From Dendrophyllia cribrosa (Eukaryota > Cnidaria > Anthozoa > Scleractinia > Dendrophylliidae), in assembly GCA_024195265.1 (NCBI GenBank), contig JAJLRJ010000010.1:16550259-16614258 (forward strand): 64,000 nt of DNA, written 5' to 3'. Positions 11,142 through 23,379 of this stretch are shown here, in pieces. Made by a program: the position numbers and the translations under genes. The notes beneath the pieces are model-generated. The model had not been told where the DNA came from. It was given only the letters and a program-made list of their open reading frames with translations, and searched no databases. How positions within the stretch are numbered: the stretch's first letter is position 1; each line of letters opens with the position of its first letter.

Positions 11142-13213
11142 TGTTTATACTACAAGGTTGAGGAATTTCGCTTTTTTTAAGGCTCACACGTGTGATCATC
11201 GACCCGCAACCAAAGATAACTTTAAAATAATTTTCTTAAACACAGTGACAACTCAGCATCTCTGCTTCATCTTTCCATTTTATTAGTAATTACAGTAGAA
11301 AATTTGCAAAGTAATATCCAAGGCACCAAGGAGCTCTTTAGACCGCAACAAACCTTCAGCTTGGATGATCGGTGCTTTTATAGACGGAAAACATCGGCGT
11401 GAGGCAATTTTGCCGTACTTACATGTACTCGCGGAGGAGCTTTCGATAAAACTTTGAAAATTTCTACTTTTTATGGTTTCTCTGTTCTCAAAATTAAAAA
11501 CACTACTGCCCACCTCCTGTAGATGACGGACAAGGACACTAGCTACTACAAGCAAAGTGTCTGGCTCTCGCTTCAGCGAAGAACTACTCCATTTGCTCGC
11601 TGAGTTGTCTGGCGTCGTAGCTAAAACTATCCGCATGGTATCTTTTGCTTTCAATCTAGCTCGATCACATACATTTTCATTTTGGCAATTTCTGAACTTT
11701 CCTTTAATTATTGTATTTCACTGTTGTCAAATTCGGGAAAGCTATCCGCCATTGTTTCAATAACAAGACAAAGCCATCGCCGTTGCCACGGCAACTGTAA
11801 TTTCAAAATGAAGGTATTTCAAATTAGGCTGAAATACAGCTCGTCTCAGCCAATCACATTTTAGAAATTTCTCAGCCAGTAGTTAAAAAGGAAAAAAGAA
11901 ATAAGAAAAAAAGGGAGGTTGGCTGACAAGTGTTCCAATTCTATAATCATAACATCATAAAACATTTTAGCTGTCTCTGTTTCTTGAGCCAGTTTCTATC
12001 ACGAAAAAAAAAAGACAGATCAACTGCGGAGTGTTTTTAAAAATAGTGATGTTACTTTGTTGGCCCCAGAAAAGAGAATATTTTATTGATGTCACTGATT
12101 ATTGCGAAAGCTCATTAACGCGTTTTAAATGGAGAACAACATCGTAGATATCCGGGTGGAGGCAAAAGTCTACACAAATCAAACCTCAATTATAAATTTA
12201 TTGCCATTGACTGTATTAAAATGCCAAAAAACTTTATCTTATCTTTATCTTTATCTTTTATCTTGGTGGCGCGATGCATCGCGTTTACTCGTGACCAAGT
12301 TTACTTTTGCATCAAGTTTACTCGTGACCACGCAACGCTAAAATTTCACAACCGAGGTTTTCTACGGAAATTATACCTATTATAAAATGACAGACAACAT
12401 GAAATACAGCAGTAAAATAGCAGAGAATCGTGTCTGAATTGAAGAATTGAGAAACAAACTGAACAAGCATGCGACTGAACAGAGCGAAAAGCTATCCGAT
12501 TTGAAAAAACTAAGCTTACAATCAAGGTAGTCTTACAAAAATTAATACATTTGGACACAAATTGACGTTTTAAAAAAAACGTTACCTGCACTCGATGTAG
12601 CTTTTTAGTCCCTTTTTAGCATCCAGCTTTCCAGAAAATTAAGTTTACAAGTTTAAGCAAGTTGAATTGTTCTTGTTGTTGTTTTGTTGTCATTCGCTAA
12701 GGAACCCGCATCTTTAGTCTACACATTTCAAGTTCGAAGTCAATCCATCCTGAAAGCATAAGTTGTTCTCTCTTCAATTAACAACGGCTTTTGAGCTGCA
12801 CAGCGAGTCTCTGTTTCAGTTCATGAACCATTTCTCCACTGAGCAGACTGAGTTCGACAAAACTTGCAGACAACAGCGGTCAACAGCCCGTGATGCGAAA
12901 AAATACAAACTTGCTCGTTTTAGTTCCTACAGTTGCATAGTGAGATTTTTCTGTTCCAATCCGCTTCAAACAATGTTTATGAACATTTTCAAGGAAGCAT
13001 AAAGCATATTCTACATTTTAAAGCCAATCATTAGAAGACATTTTCAGAAAATTGTGCTTGTTCGTTTTTTCCAAATCAAGCGGTTTGAACAGTTTTGCCA
13101 AGGTAAACTTTCATTTAGCTTCGCCAAGGTGATTTGCGATACGCGGCAATAATTTTCGCGCCTTTTTTCGTTCAGTCATGCGATTAATCTTTTTTTTCCT
13201 TTCGCTATGTTAT
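11142..13213. other. No supported gene; short simple repeats
   Basis: A minus-strand frame of 123 codons at 11283-11654 shows no recognisable domain. A (TTTATC)n stretch lies near 12234-12262, followed by a short direct repeat of GTTTACTCGTGACCA (near 12284 and 12315). Confidence 0.4.
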
Positions 13214-13370
13214 AAAAGAATTGGTTCGTGCTTTTAGCTTTTAACTCGAGAAGCTAGAGTTACTCTCGGCTATCGCCTCGAGCAACTCTTACGCTTCTCT
13301 CATGCTCTCCAAACTTCCCACGTGCAGCCATACCTCGATAGACGCACGCTAAGCATGAACCAATTCTTAA
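13214..13370. mobile_element. Short hairpin element
   Basis: The ends AAGAATTGGTTCGTGCTT (13216) and its near reverse complement (to 13368) bracket about 155 bp with a smaller internal stem. Non-coding, MITE-like. It lies just downstream of the FN3-like exon on the minus strand. Confidence 0.55.
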
Positions 13371-13409
13371 TTAATACTGAACTAAATACACAATATCATG
13401 TTAACATAC

Positions 13410-13694
13410 TGAAATTCTGGCATGTTGGTGTTTCTCCGATGACTCCTGCTTCATTCATAGCAGTCACGTCTGCACATATTCGTGTCTCTTTTGGCCTCTC
13501 TCCAGGTTTCTTCATTACCAAAGCGTTATAATGAAACTCCAGAGACGTTTGTGTTCCAACGAGAGCAACAAAATCATTAAGGATATCCTTTCCGGATATG
13601 TTCACCACATACAACGTGGCCCCAATTTGTGGTTCCCATTTCAACTTTGCTGCTTTCACCTCTGTTCCGTTGATGGACTCAACTGGTAGTTTAA
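13410..13694 (-). CDS. Fibronectin type III-like exon of a cell-surface protein gene
   Basis: A 285-nt exon on the minus strand. Upstream is an acceptor with pyrimidine tract (TCTTTTGCAG at the border, 13695 side) and downstream a consensus donor GTATGT (13409-13404). Both borders are phase 1 and the length is 95 codons, the standard layout of an extracellular FN3 or Ig module. The protein has beta-sandwich character: an early LKWEP segment (the conserved Trp of strand B), YVVNISG in the middle, and a late alternating segment ending in a cysteine. The domain call comes from this pattern, so a divergent FN3 is likely but not certain. With the Ig-like exon 14.7 kb upstream on the same strand it suggests an Ig-FN3 receptor or adhesion molecule. 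No signal peptide, membrane or kinase exon was found here. Confidence 0.65.
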
Positions 13695-15229
13695 CTGCAA
13701 AAGATTGCAGATGTTTGATACGATTTTTAGGTGTATATATGGAGGGCTGGAATGATTTAACAATTAAACTTCCTAAAACATCCATTTGGATAGCAAAAGT
13801 GCAAACGTTTCAAAACACATCTGTATGGATAGAGAAAATGAGAAGTTATAAAAGTTACTTATATTCATGATTATGGCAGATGATGTATGTTCTTTTGATA
13901 TTCAAGTTCTTTGTAATGTTCTGTCTTGTTTTCACGTAGACAAGTAAACTGAACCGAAAACGATTATATGGATGCACCACATCTTTTGTTACTCATGGCA
14001 GAATGCCAACGAGTATTAAAATGAGCGTGTTTCACGGTCACAAATGGACACCTTCTAGAAACGTCTTTTTAAGAGCGCCTGTCTGTAAAAATCAAACATA
14101 TCGCGGCAAGTGATAAAATTGGATTCTTTTGATATTTTAACGTTAGATAGACTAAGGTATAACAAAAATCACTGGATACCTTTTTCGGCCAAATATCTTT
14201 TTATTTTAAAGAAAAATACAGAAAGCGAAAGTCCGTTAAAATCGCCATTTAAGGCGGAAAATTATTGCACAACTTTGACAGTCTCGCTTACAAAAACAAG
14301 TAGCGCTACGGCATTTAAAACATGAAAATCGTATTTTGCAATCTTTAGCTATCTAGAAGAGTGATTTATGGAATTATTATGTTGTTCTTTGCGTGCAAAA
14401 ATAATTTTATTTCGAAGACATATATTTTACTTCTTTAAAAGTACCTCGTAACAAAACAATTTTTCACCATGTGCTAAACCTTCAAACGGATTAAGTTTCT
14501 GCTGGTTAATTTTCATAAAGATGATCTCAAGATTGCCATAAAAATTTCCTTGGGCAAATGATTCAGAGCGACGCGAGAGCATTTCAAAGTTCGTTAAAAT
14601 TAAGAGTTATCTGACCTTTATACGAGGTCAACAAACAATTTGCGGGTCACACAAATATTCTAACTTCTGCTTCTGTGTTAACCCATTATGAAATTAAAAT
14701 AGCCACATTGAAAAACATTGAAATTTCCTTACCTCATTTGCGGTAGAAGACAGATTCAGAGACCATTTTTGTGTATAAATCCCTTCTTTGTTCATCGTAT
14801 TTTTAATTTATAATGTCCGATGCACGCCGACCGCGGACTGCCATGCAAGGTCGCACGCAAACCTCTGTTAAACTTTCGACACATTTCAGCATTAAGGCGT
14901 CTTATTTAAAGGCTTATTTAAAATGTTCTTCGGTTTGAAGTTAACGGATAGATAAATCTAATCACTGCTTGAGAAGTACTGAATGAACAAACATGTCGGG
15001 CCGTTTACATGTAAGCCGTGATCGTGACGGCAGTTATTTGTGTCGTCACGCAATGCAGCTGTTCTTCGGCATTTTAGCGGGGTAGGGGTAGGGCTAAAGA
15101 GCTGGAAAACACCGAATTAATGTCTGAAACTCTTGCAGCGGAGAAAAATAAATAGTCTTTTCAGTCACGTTTAGCACATTTAAGCGCTTTCATTCTCTAT
15201 TGCTCTACTCCGGAAAGATTATTCAGTCA

Positions 15230-15412
15230 TCTTTTTTTTTCGTATTGTTTTTTTCTTTTTATCAGACGGATACTGTCTTCATGAAATGCAAATGGCATCA
15301 CTAGCTTTTTACCTGATTAAGATCACTGTGGTATTTAGCTAGTTCTGTCCTTTTTTCGTATTGTTTATTTTTTCTTTTTATCAGATGGATACTGTCTTCA
15401 TGAAACATTATG
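15230..15412 (+). repeat. Imperfect direct repeat
   Basis: A block of about 60 bp (TTTTTCGTATTG followed by CTTTTTATCAGACGG and ATACTGTCTTCATGAAA) occurs at about 15237-15290 and again at about 15353-15406. Non-coding. Confidence 0.6.
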
Positions 15413-15619
15413 TGAAAAAGGGAAAATCAGTCTAATATTTGCCACATGCACGGCCCCCAAAATATATCAATTTGTACAGTGCAACTATTGATGTAAACTT
15501 TTGTCAAACGTTACACACCGTAACTGATGTTTCCTTTGTCTCTTAATTGACCGAGAGGGAGCCTCAAAAGAGGGCTTATTTGGATGTTTTCTACTTGTCA
15601 ATAATCTTACTGTGAGTTT

Positions 15620-15621
<2 letters not shown>

Positions 15622-15655
<34 letters not shown>
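15622..15655. repeat. Poly-G run of 34
   Basis: An uninterrupted G tract, the longest homopolymer in the window. Unlike the other G or C runs it is not next to the GGACGGACC-type ends seen elsewhere. Its length in the assembly is probably unreliable. Confidence 0.9.
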
Positions 15656-15656
<1 letters not shown>

Positions 15657-18576
15657 GTCTCACTGCCCTACTTCAAATTCATGTCATGCCTTAATTCAGA
15701 ACCATTTGTTGCATTTGTCGGTGTTACAAACTAAGTAAACCTAAGTATTTTTTTGGCAGTAGCAAAATAATTAGAAACCCGCTCAGATTTTAAAGTTAAT
15801 AACGAGAGAATATCTAAAAATTGAAGAACTCACTAAGTTTAATACAGTATCGCCAATTGTCGAGAAGAAAAATAAATACTGTTTAAATAATGCAGTTGAC
15901 AAAAAAGTAAACACTACCTGGTTTTGCTAATTACCTAGTGCCTTCACTTGAAGGCGGCGCTAAAGTGCATGTTTTTGTACATCAAAGATTCGAGTTCAGT
16001 TCTAGGTATTACACAAAAATGGAAGGCACTTGTTCGTTTAAGTCCTTTGTTGGTGGAGTTTGTGGTTATGACATTCGCGATCGAAAGCGTGGAACGGAAA
16101 TTGTCCCTTAACTTTCGCGCACAAAGATGAGAGACTGAGATGAGATCGAACTTATTTTATGTCGAGCAGCGTTGTTTACTAGAAATGTAAAGGAAGTAGT
16201 TGTAAACTAAAGTTGTCGAATTTAGTTTAGTGGCGCGGATCTAGGGAAGCGGCCCCTTTCCATTCCTTTTTTGGCGAAGAAAAAGACTGGAGGGACCGAA
16301 CTTTTTTTCAGGACCATTTCCACTCCCCCTCCCACCCCCTCTCCTTATGAGCAAGCTGGATCCGCAACTGGAAATTTATAGTGAAAAAGAGATCACATGC
16401 ATGATGCTATCCACAGGAAGCTAACGAAGAAAATTATATGGTGCTGAAATATATTTCTAAACAGTTATTGTTTTTTTACTTGCTAAAGTGTTTCAATTTA
16501 ATTGCCTTATCCGCACCCCTACCCCCTTTAACGCAAACAAAACTGCATTGCGTGACATAACCGAAAAAAGACTGAAAGCAAACGTCCGACATGTTTTGTT
16601 TGTACTTCAAAGTAACATTTCAAATCTTTTAGCGCACTACAAAACCGAGGAACGCTCCAAAAGGTACTTGGCCCTTTGAATAGATGCCGTCATACTGAAA
16701 AGTGTCGAAAGTTTAACAAAAATTGGCTGACCCGACCGTTTAATATTACGTTGTTGTCGTCCGACGTTTATCGGACGTTGTAAACAAGACTAAAGGACAT
16801 ACGATGAACGGTGAAAAAAATGCAAGAAAATGATCTCTGGATAAGTCTTCTACAACAAATAAGGTAAGAAAATTTCAAAACATTTTTTCTATGGGCTACT
16901 TTAACCTTATTTGTGTTAAGACATTTGGTGGAAAGTGAAATGTTTGTGTGACCCGCAAATTGATTGTTGACCTCGTAAGGTCAAATAACTCTTAATTTAA
17001 CTAACTTTGAAATGCTCTCGCGTCGCTCTGAATCATTTGCCCAAAGAAATTTTTACGGCAATCTCAAGATCATCTTTATACAAATTAACCAACAGAAACT
17101 TAATCCGTTTGAAGGTTTAGCACATGGTGAAAAGTTGTTTTGTTTACGAGGTCCTTTTAAAGAAGTAAAATATATGTCTTCGAAATAAAATTATTTTGCA
17201 AGCAAAGAACAACAAAATAATTCCCTAAATCACTCTACTAGATAACTAAAGATTGCATAATATGATTTTCATGCTTTAAATGCTGTAGCGTTACTTGTTT
17301 TTGCAAGCGAAGCTGTCAAAGTTGTGCAATAATTTTCCACCTCAAATGGCGATTTTAACGGACTTTCGTTTTTTGAATTTTTCTTTTAAATAAAAAGATA
17401 TTTGGCCGAAAAAAGTATCAAGTGATTTTTGTTATACCTTAATCTATCTAACTTTAAAATATGCAAGAAATCGAATTTTTATTACTTGCCAGAAAATTTC
17501 AAATTTGTCTGATTTTTTACGGACAGGCGCTCTTAAAGTGTTTCTGCGATTAGACGTTAGATAGTGTTGAGCATTTTAGACCGCTCTAAAAGAAAATATT
17601 TGGGAGGTTGATTAGTTAAATTATTGTGCTATGTGTTATTTTGCTGGGTGAAAGAATAGACGAAGATTTCTTAAGAGAGTGAAAATCGTAGATTCTGTAG
17701 GGCAGCGGGGTAGGGTAAAGGATGGAAGCGATCGTGGTTTCAAGTGTCGGCTGCTGTATGTACATGTAGTCTTACTTTTCAGATATAATCTTATGTTTCT
17801 CCGTAAAAGCACTTAAAGCACTAAATAATGCACTGGGTTTAATAGACGCCACGAGTTCAATCTGTGTACAGCTTCTTATTCTTTTTTCGATCAACAGACA
17901 AACTTTTATATATTTGAATATATGAAAATAATATGTTTGAACTGCGGATAAACATGAGTGAAATTTATGATCCTCGCAGTGTGCCCTCAACTTACTTCGC
18001 TTTTCAATAACATGGGGAATCTGAAATTCAAATCACCGCCAACGGTTGCGTTTTTCCCTGCCGTCAATCATTATTTTCGGCGGTTTCCAATTACTTCCGA
18101 GCGTTTCATAAAGTAGCACAAAAATAGACAGGCTGAACACGACTCCCACTCGTCGCAAGTATTTAAAAAGCCTAAGGCATAAATATGTTTTGTAAATCCT
18201 TAGGGCATTAAATTATCTCATTCTTTGCTTAGAAGAATGTAAGAATTTACCAGCATCCGTGAGATTTTCAACCGTGATGATGCTGCAGATGGTCTGTTGG
18301 AAGCCAAATCAAACGCTATTTACAAAACAACGGAGGTTTATCCTAGCTCCACTGAGACACACTATTCAACTACAGAACTAACTAAGGAACTAAAAATTAT
18401 TGCAAGAATTCATGATTTCACTGCAGTGGAATTGTAGACTATCGCATTTTGTAAGACGCCTATATCGGTTTATAATATCCGTGATGGGAAACACTTTCTC
18501 ACAAATCTGGCACACCGCAGACTTTAGACACTAAATCACGGCCTGGGAAATCCTAGCACTTTCAAAGTGATAACAA

Positions 18577-18902
18577 TATATACTAATGTACCACAAAAAG
18601 TTATTAAAGCAAGGATTTGTTTAGCTGACATTTCAGATCATTTACCTGTATTCTGTACTGTAGCGAACAGACTTCCTGTAGTAAACAAAACAAAATATTC
18701 TCGAGATTTTTCTCATTTTGACAATGTCTCGTTTACAAGACATTTCAATGGTCTTATTTGTGACGATGTCAGTGAAAGCATGAATAATGTCATTGAACTG
18801 CTCCGATCAATTTCTGATAAGCATGCACCGTTACGTAGATTATCGAACAAACAAGTAAAACAAATAAACCATGGATATCCAATGCCATTCTTACTAGTAT
18901 AA
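18577..18902 (+). pseudogene. LINE endonuclease (EEP family), C-terminal fragment
   Basis: The last part of an apurinic-like endonuclease domain is shown by the SDHLPVFC motif (SDHxP, carrying the catalytic Asp-His pair) about 20 residues into the frame, followed by the usual linker toward the reverse transcriptase. The N-terminal two thirds are missing because the element is 5'-truncated. A frameshift near 18885 moves the coding sequence to another frame, which continues to the RT region at 19088. In the LINE cycle this domain nicks the target DNA. Confidence 0.7.
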
Positions 18903-20110
18903 AACATAAACAAAACCTTTTCAAAACACATTTTCTTAGTAAAGACTTAAACAAAGTTAAATTTTATAAAACTTATAGTAATAAGTTAAACAAAATTAAA
19001 GAGGCAGCAAAAAAGAGTTATTTTAGAAATCAGTTTGACTTAAATAGCGCCAATTTAAAAGCAACATGGAAATTAATTGGTACATGTATGATTATAAATG
19101 GGAAAAAGAACAACAACCAAACAACAATAACAAAATTATTATATAAAACTAAATGCTACGACGATAAAGCTAGTATTGCACATCAACTTAATACACACTT
19201 TATAAATGTTGGCCGCGATCTTGCAGAAAAACTTCCGCAAACTAACGCTGATCCCAATAAGTACATTAAAGGAGCTTTTCAAAACAGTTTTATGTTCCGT
19301 GGTATTTATATTCAGGAAGTTCACGATGCAATCATGGGACTTAAACTCAACAAATCATCAATCGGAATCCCGCAAAAGTTCATTAAACTCGCTGGTGACT
19401 ATATCAGTGAAACATTAACAATAATTTTTAACCAATCCTTGCTCCAGGGCATTGTACCGGACATCTTAAAAGTTTCCAAGGTAACACCTGTTGACAAAGG
19501 AGGAGAAACAACTGATCCCGCAAATTATCGTCCGATCTTAACTTTGTCAGCCTTTACCCAAATATTTGAAAAACTTATATACAAACAACTTATAAACTAC
19601 ATTGAGAAACTTGACATTCTTTATAAATTTCAATTTGGGTTTCGAAAAGGTCACTCAACTACTCAAGCCATAACAGAAATTACGGATAGTCTTAGAAAAG
19701 CAATAGACAACAATTTGTACACTTGTGGTGTTTTTCTTGACTTTTCCAAAGCGTTCGACACTGTAAATCACGATATATTACTTAAAAAGTTAGAAACCTA
19801 TGGAATTAGAGGGCTTCCCTTAAAATGGTTTGGTAGTTATCTTTCGAACAGAAAGCAATATGTTACATTGGGAGATGTTGAATCCCCAAAACAAACAATG
19901 ATCTGCAGAATCCCACAGGGAAGCACATTAGGCCCTCTATTATTTTTAATTTATATAAACGATTTACCAAATTGCTCTGAAAACCTGAATTTCAAAATTT
20001 TTGCAGATGATACAAATGTATTTGCTTCTGCGAATAACTTGAAAACTCTTGAAAATATCATGAATTCAGAACTAACAAAAATCAAGGAATGGTGTGATAT
20101 TAATAAACAA
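18903..20110 (+). pseudogene. LINE reverse transcriptase, N-terminal and palm part
   Basis: Open from about 18905 in the shifted frame and clearly from 19088. RT blocks appear in order: ANYRPI, FQFGFRKGHSTTQA, GVFLDFSKAFDTVNH (first catalytic Asp), IPQGSTLGPLLFLIYINDL, and FADDT (the catalytic pair, in the FADD form common in CR1/L2/Jockey-group LINEs). The frame is intact through the FADD box, then is cut at codon DINK by the insertion at 20111. Beyond the cut the frame reads foreign sequence to a stop at 20162-20164. Not functional as it stands. Confidence 0.9.
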
Positions 20111-20126
20111 GAACACTCTGCGAGTA

Positions 20127-20583
20127 TTATAATCGGGCTTCCTTCTTCACTCCTTTTACCTTAAAATTTGAACAATTACGTCCCAAATACAAATTTTCAA
20201 AATACTCTACTAACTCTTCAAGAGAACTAATTTCAATCAATACACACGGCGTCCCACATAGATCATTCATTCCTGTACGATCTCTACTATGTGAATCAAA
20301 CCATCCCTTGTGTCAAAAATAGCGACTGTATAAATTATTATTGTCAAAATAAATGACTTATAATTATCACGTAACAACGATTCAAAAGCCTCAAACAAAG
20401 GCAAACAACAACTCTCTTCTATTATACCGTCATTTAAATAATGTAAATTTCCATAATAACTTTCACTATACTATTATTGAAAGTTAACTCTCCCATACAA
20501 ACAACATCAGGAACTTCAGTTAACATAAGGCATTCTTTTTGTGTTAAATTAGAAAGATAAGTATGAAAAATTCCTGCAGAAGA
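20127..20583 (-). pseudogene. Transposon-associated cysteine-protease-like domain, C-terminal part
   Basis: Read from about 20583 leftward on the minus strand with two frame changes (near 20440 and 20310). The segments are a T-x-K-E-C-L-M-L-TEVPD region, then NYKSFILTI, then FDSHSRDRTGM and GTPCVLIEISSLEELVEYF, ending at TAA 20127-20129. The hydrophobic strand, FDSHSR, short glycine loop, and VLLxFxSLexLxxYF layout is one I recall from large transposon-encoded proteins of fish and invertebrates, where it resembles an OTU or herpesvirus-tegument-type cysteine protease fold. The catalytic Cys side is not present. Family naming is from memory; the pseudogene status is seen directly. Confidence 0.45.
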
Positions 20584-20774
20584 AATTGTTAAGAGAAAAA
20601 AAATCGTGCACAAGTAAGCATGTGAAAAAAAATTTCAGCATTTTGGTAAAAAAGAAAATTCTTGCAAATAGAGATGCTGAAAAAAAAAAATCATACTCAG
20701 AAAAAATTGCCTACCCCCCCCCCCCCCCCCCCCCCACCCTTCCCCAACAAAAAAATTAAACGGTCCGTCCCTTA
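20584..20774. repeat. Low-complexity A-rich DNA with poly-C tract and partial poly-C element end
   Basis: A-rich imperfect repeats lead into a C run at 20714-20735, then a TTAAACGGTCCGTCCCTTA end like that of the poly-G/C elements at 151-413 and 37513-37755. Only one end is clear. Confidence 0.55.
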
Positions 20775-22134
20775 ACCAATATAAATCACAAACCACATTA
20801 TTAAATTCAACAAGTCACCACAACAATAACGTTACTTTTAACACTACATATTCAGTAATGAAATACGAGCCTTTTATAAACAGGTATAAAAAATGAGAAA
20901 CGGCGGGGAAAAACATTACCACGTGGTACCTTTTAGAGTTTCGTACATGCGATCTGCACCACATCAAACATAAATCATAGAAGATAATATTTAATAAGAC
21001 TCCAACGTACATATTAAATCCGTTAGTTCTTTCTCCCCTTCTTTCACAAAATACTAATAAGCTTATAACATCTTTAACAAATGCATTGCAAGTTATCTCA
21101 ATAAATGCCACTTCACTTTTTCCTGTGTGTAAAATACTAATATAAGCATCCTTGACATGACCTCGGTCAAAGTGATTGTTGACATAAAGATCATGTTCTA
21201 TTTCTCATTTAATTAAATTGAAGTTTTCCAGCCTGCGTCATTTAAAATTAATTTAAATGCTTTTAGCAGCAAATCTTATCACTGAGAGAACAATGAACGA
21301 TAGGAGAAAACCACGTTTCTTTAATGTTCCATGTACAATGTAATTGCTCACCTCAAATTCTCTCTTTTCACGACTGGGAAAATTATTTGCCAATGTATTT
21401 TTCGAATTGCTTGCCGTTTTGCGTGCAGTGAATTTGGTTAGTGCTCGAGTTTAATAGCCTAAATATACGCATTCTAAAATGCTGAAAATGTCTCGCTCTG
21501 TCACGTTTAATTCTCGCCCAGAGTGCATAGCCGTGAGTTTATGTGTTTAGCTAAAACAACGCATTCTAAAACAATACAGATGTGTTGTCTCTCTCTGTCA
21601 CGTTCAATTTTCGCCCAGAATACAGCCTGACAAATGGCTTGTTGCGTTTTACAAATCGGATCAAATCAGTCTCGCTCAATGCAATCATGCTAAATGCTAG
21701 CGAGATTATCACCGAGACATGACCGAGAAGAATGGCTCGTCAGTTTTAGGCGTAAGCGAGACAAATTCGGTGTCTCGCTTTGTCTTGTTCAATGCACGCC
21801 GTAACAATCAAGACGATTCACCCTTCATCCTTTCCTCCCACACCGCTATAAACAAATACCCTTTACACAAACAACCTTTTAATCAATTTCTTAGCCTACC
21901 CACATCCCCATTTACTTCACCTACACCACATATTTTAACTTATCTACTCTCAAATCTCCAAAATCCGGAGGGGGGAGACTTTCATATAAAATTTACAATT
22001 AGTAGCTCTTAACGATAAAACTTCTTTTCAACCATGCCCATCTAACGAAATTCTTAAAGGACACCCCGTCATTTTCATATGGCGGACCCCCCGGCGTGTC
22101 AATAAGTGACTACGAAACAGCGTCCATTTTATAT
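20775..22134. other. Interior of the insert, no supported gene
   Basis: Several frames of 70-98 codons are open but none shows a recognisable motif. Two loosely repeated blocks containing TCTCGCTCTGTCACGTT (near 21491 and 21590) are present. Confidence 0.35.
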
Positions 22135-22170
22135 ATCGGGCAGGCTTGGCAAACAAGCCAGCCCGATCAA

Positions 22171-22912
22171 TTATCTATAAATATGGCAAAAACAAATTTC
22201 ATGATTGTTAAATCTGCAAGGAAAAAAGATATGGCTATTGACATACAAATCAGGAGCAAGGATGGTTCGTGTCATTCTTTGGAACGAAAACGTATTAAAT
22301 ATTTGATTGATGACTTTATATCTTGGAAAAATCATAACTCTTATATTTGCTCACGAATATCACGAAATACACGAATTATATCCAAATTAAGACACTACCT
22401 TTCTATTAACCAACTTAAACAAATTTATTATAACCTAATATATCCATATATAACTTATGCCATCTTAGCATGGGGTAGCGCCTACAAATCACATCTTCAA
22501 AAAGTTCAAATTAAACAAAATCACGTAATTAGATTAATATTCTTTGCAACATCTTATGGCAAAGAAACGGAAAGCGCTAAACCATTACTAAATTTATTAG
22601 ATATTCTAACAGTACATAATGTTTACGTCTTACATGCACTTAAATTTACGCACCTATGGCACAAAGGATTATTACCAAACATTTTTCAAAACATTTTTAA
22701 ATATGCCAACACTGTACATAACTATAATACTAGGTATGCAGCCAATCAAAACTTATATAAATCAGAAGTAAGAACAAATATAGGCAAACAAAGAATCTCT
22801 TTTGTAGCAATTTGACCTCTGGAAAGATCTCCCATCTGACCTAAAGGATCTAAATGTATTTCTCTTCTCCAAAAATTTAAAACGTTATTTATTGTCAAAA
22901 CAACACCAATAA
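22171..22912 (+). pseudogene. LINE reverse transcriptase, thumb and C-terminal part
   Basis: The coding sequence resumes at SINMAKTNFMIVKS, the segment that follows the FADD region in this LINE group, and continues through LSINQLKQIYYNLIYPYITY and AWGSAYKSHLQKVQIKQN to the conserved C-terminal region. A single frameshift near 22810 moves the end to another frame (QFDLWKDLPSDLKDL), ending at TAA 22910-22912. It is the other half of the RT at 18903-20110, 2.06 kb away. Confidence 0.85.
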
Positions 22913-23379
22913 TTTGTCTCCTCTGTTATGTTTTTCTAACATCATATTGTTAAATTATTTCACTGTAAATATGTTCACTTGTTTTAATTCTTTCACCTGC
23001 TGTAAATGTTTAACAAACTGTGGCTGGGGGCTAACTAGAAAACTTACCCGTTAATTTAGCTCCCAGACTCAAAATTGTATTAACTATTTAAATGATTAGT
23101 ACTTAGTTCAAAATGTGTGTAGGTATTTTTTTAAAACATAGTTGTAAAAAATGAGTAAATAAAGAAAGTTTGAAGTTTAAGTTTAACAAACTTTAGCCGA
23201 TAAGTATTTATCTTGCAACAAAAGTGAGCCAAAGAAACCGTAATGTTCCGGCGCAATGTATGTCAATAGAGCGAGCACCGAACAACGGCATAAAGAAATA
23301 AAATAATTCAATTTGAGAGATAATCTGCCGAGATCAAAAGGTCAATAGGGAAGATATCAATGACGTCACCAATTGTTAA

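Larger units (their letters stand above)
14073..17532. mobile_element. TTAA-flanked foldback element with GAGCGCC ends (3.46 kb)
   Basis: The left end GAGCGCCTGTCTGTAAAAA follows TTAA at 14069-14072; the right end is its reverse complement (to GGCGCTC at 17532) followed by TTAA at 17533-17536. Arms of about 700 bp (to about 14778 and from about 16828) align with moderate divergence. The interior holds no transposase. Its GAGCG ends match those of the elements starting at 28796 and 34322, so the three form one family. Confidence 0.75.
20111..22167. mobile_element. Helentron-like insertion inside the LINE
   Basis: The LINE frame stops at ...GATATTAATAAACAA (20110) and resumes at CAATTATCTATAAAT (22168), so the 2,057 bp between are an insert, with at most CAA duplicated. 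The last 33 bases (22135-22167) form a 14-nt stem with one mismatch and a 5-nt loop, ending exactly at the junction. The same ATCGGGC word occurs about 20 bases inside the left end. A terminal 3' hairpin plus a matching 5' subterminal word and little or no target duplication is the pattern of Helentron/HINE elements. No Rep or helicase is present, so it would be non-autonomous. Confidence 0.5.
18577..23183 (+). mobile_element. 5'-truncated CR1/L2-group LINE, interrupted
   Basis: A non-LTR retrotransposon lies between TAACAA at 18571-18576 and 23184-23189, probably its target-site duplication. The corresponding unoccupied sequence can be read in the sister arm near 57560-57600. It starts inside the endonuclease region (5' truncation), runs through reverse transcriptase, is interrupted at 20111-22167, resumes with the C-terminal region to a stop at 22910-22912, and ends in an AT-rich 3' tail with AATAAA near 23158. 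Frameshifts show it is dead. Confidence 0.8.

Noticed and set aside
14069..17536. LTR retrotransposon
   Set aside because: The 0.7-kb terminal copies are inverted, not direct, and the interior has no gag or pol.
19139..19418. Frames antisense or shifted within the LINE reverse transcriptase
   Set aside because: Shadows of the RT coding frame, which has ordered RT motifs.
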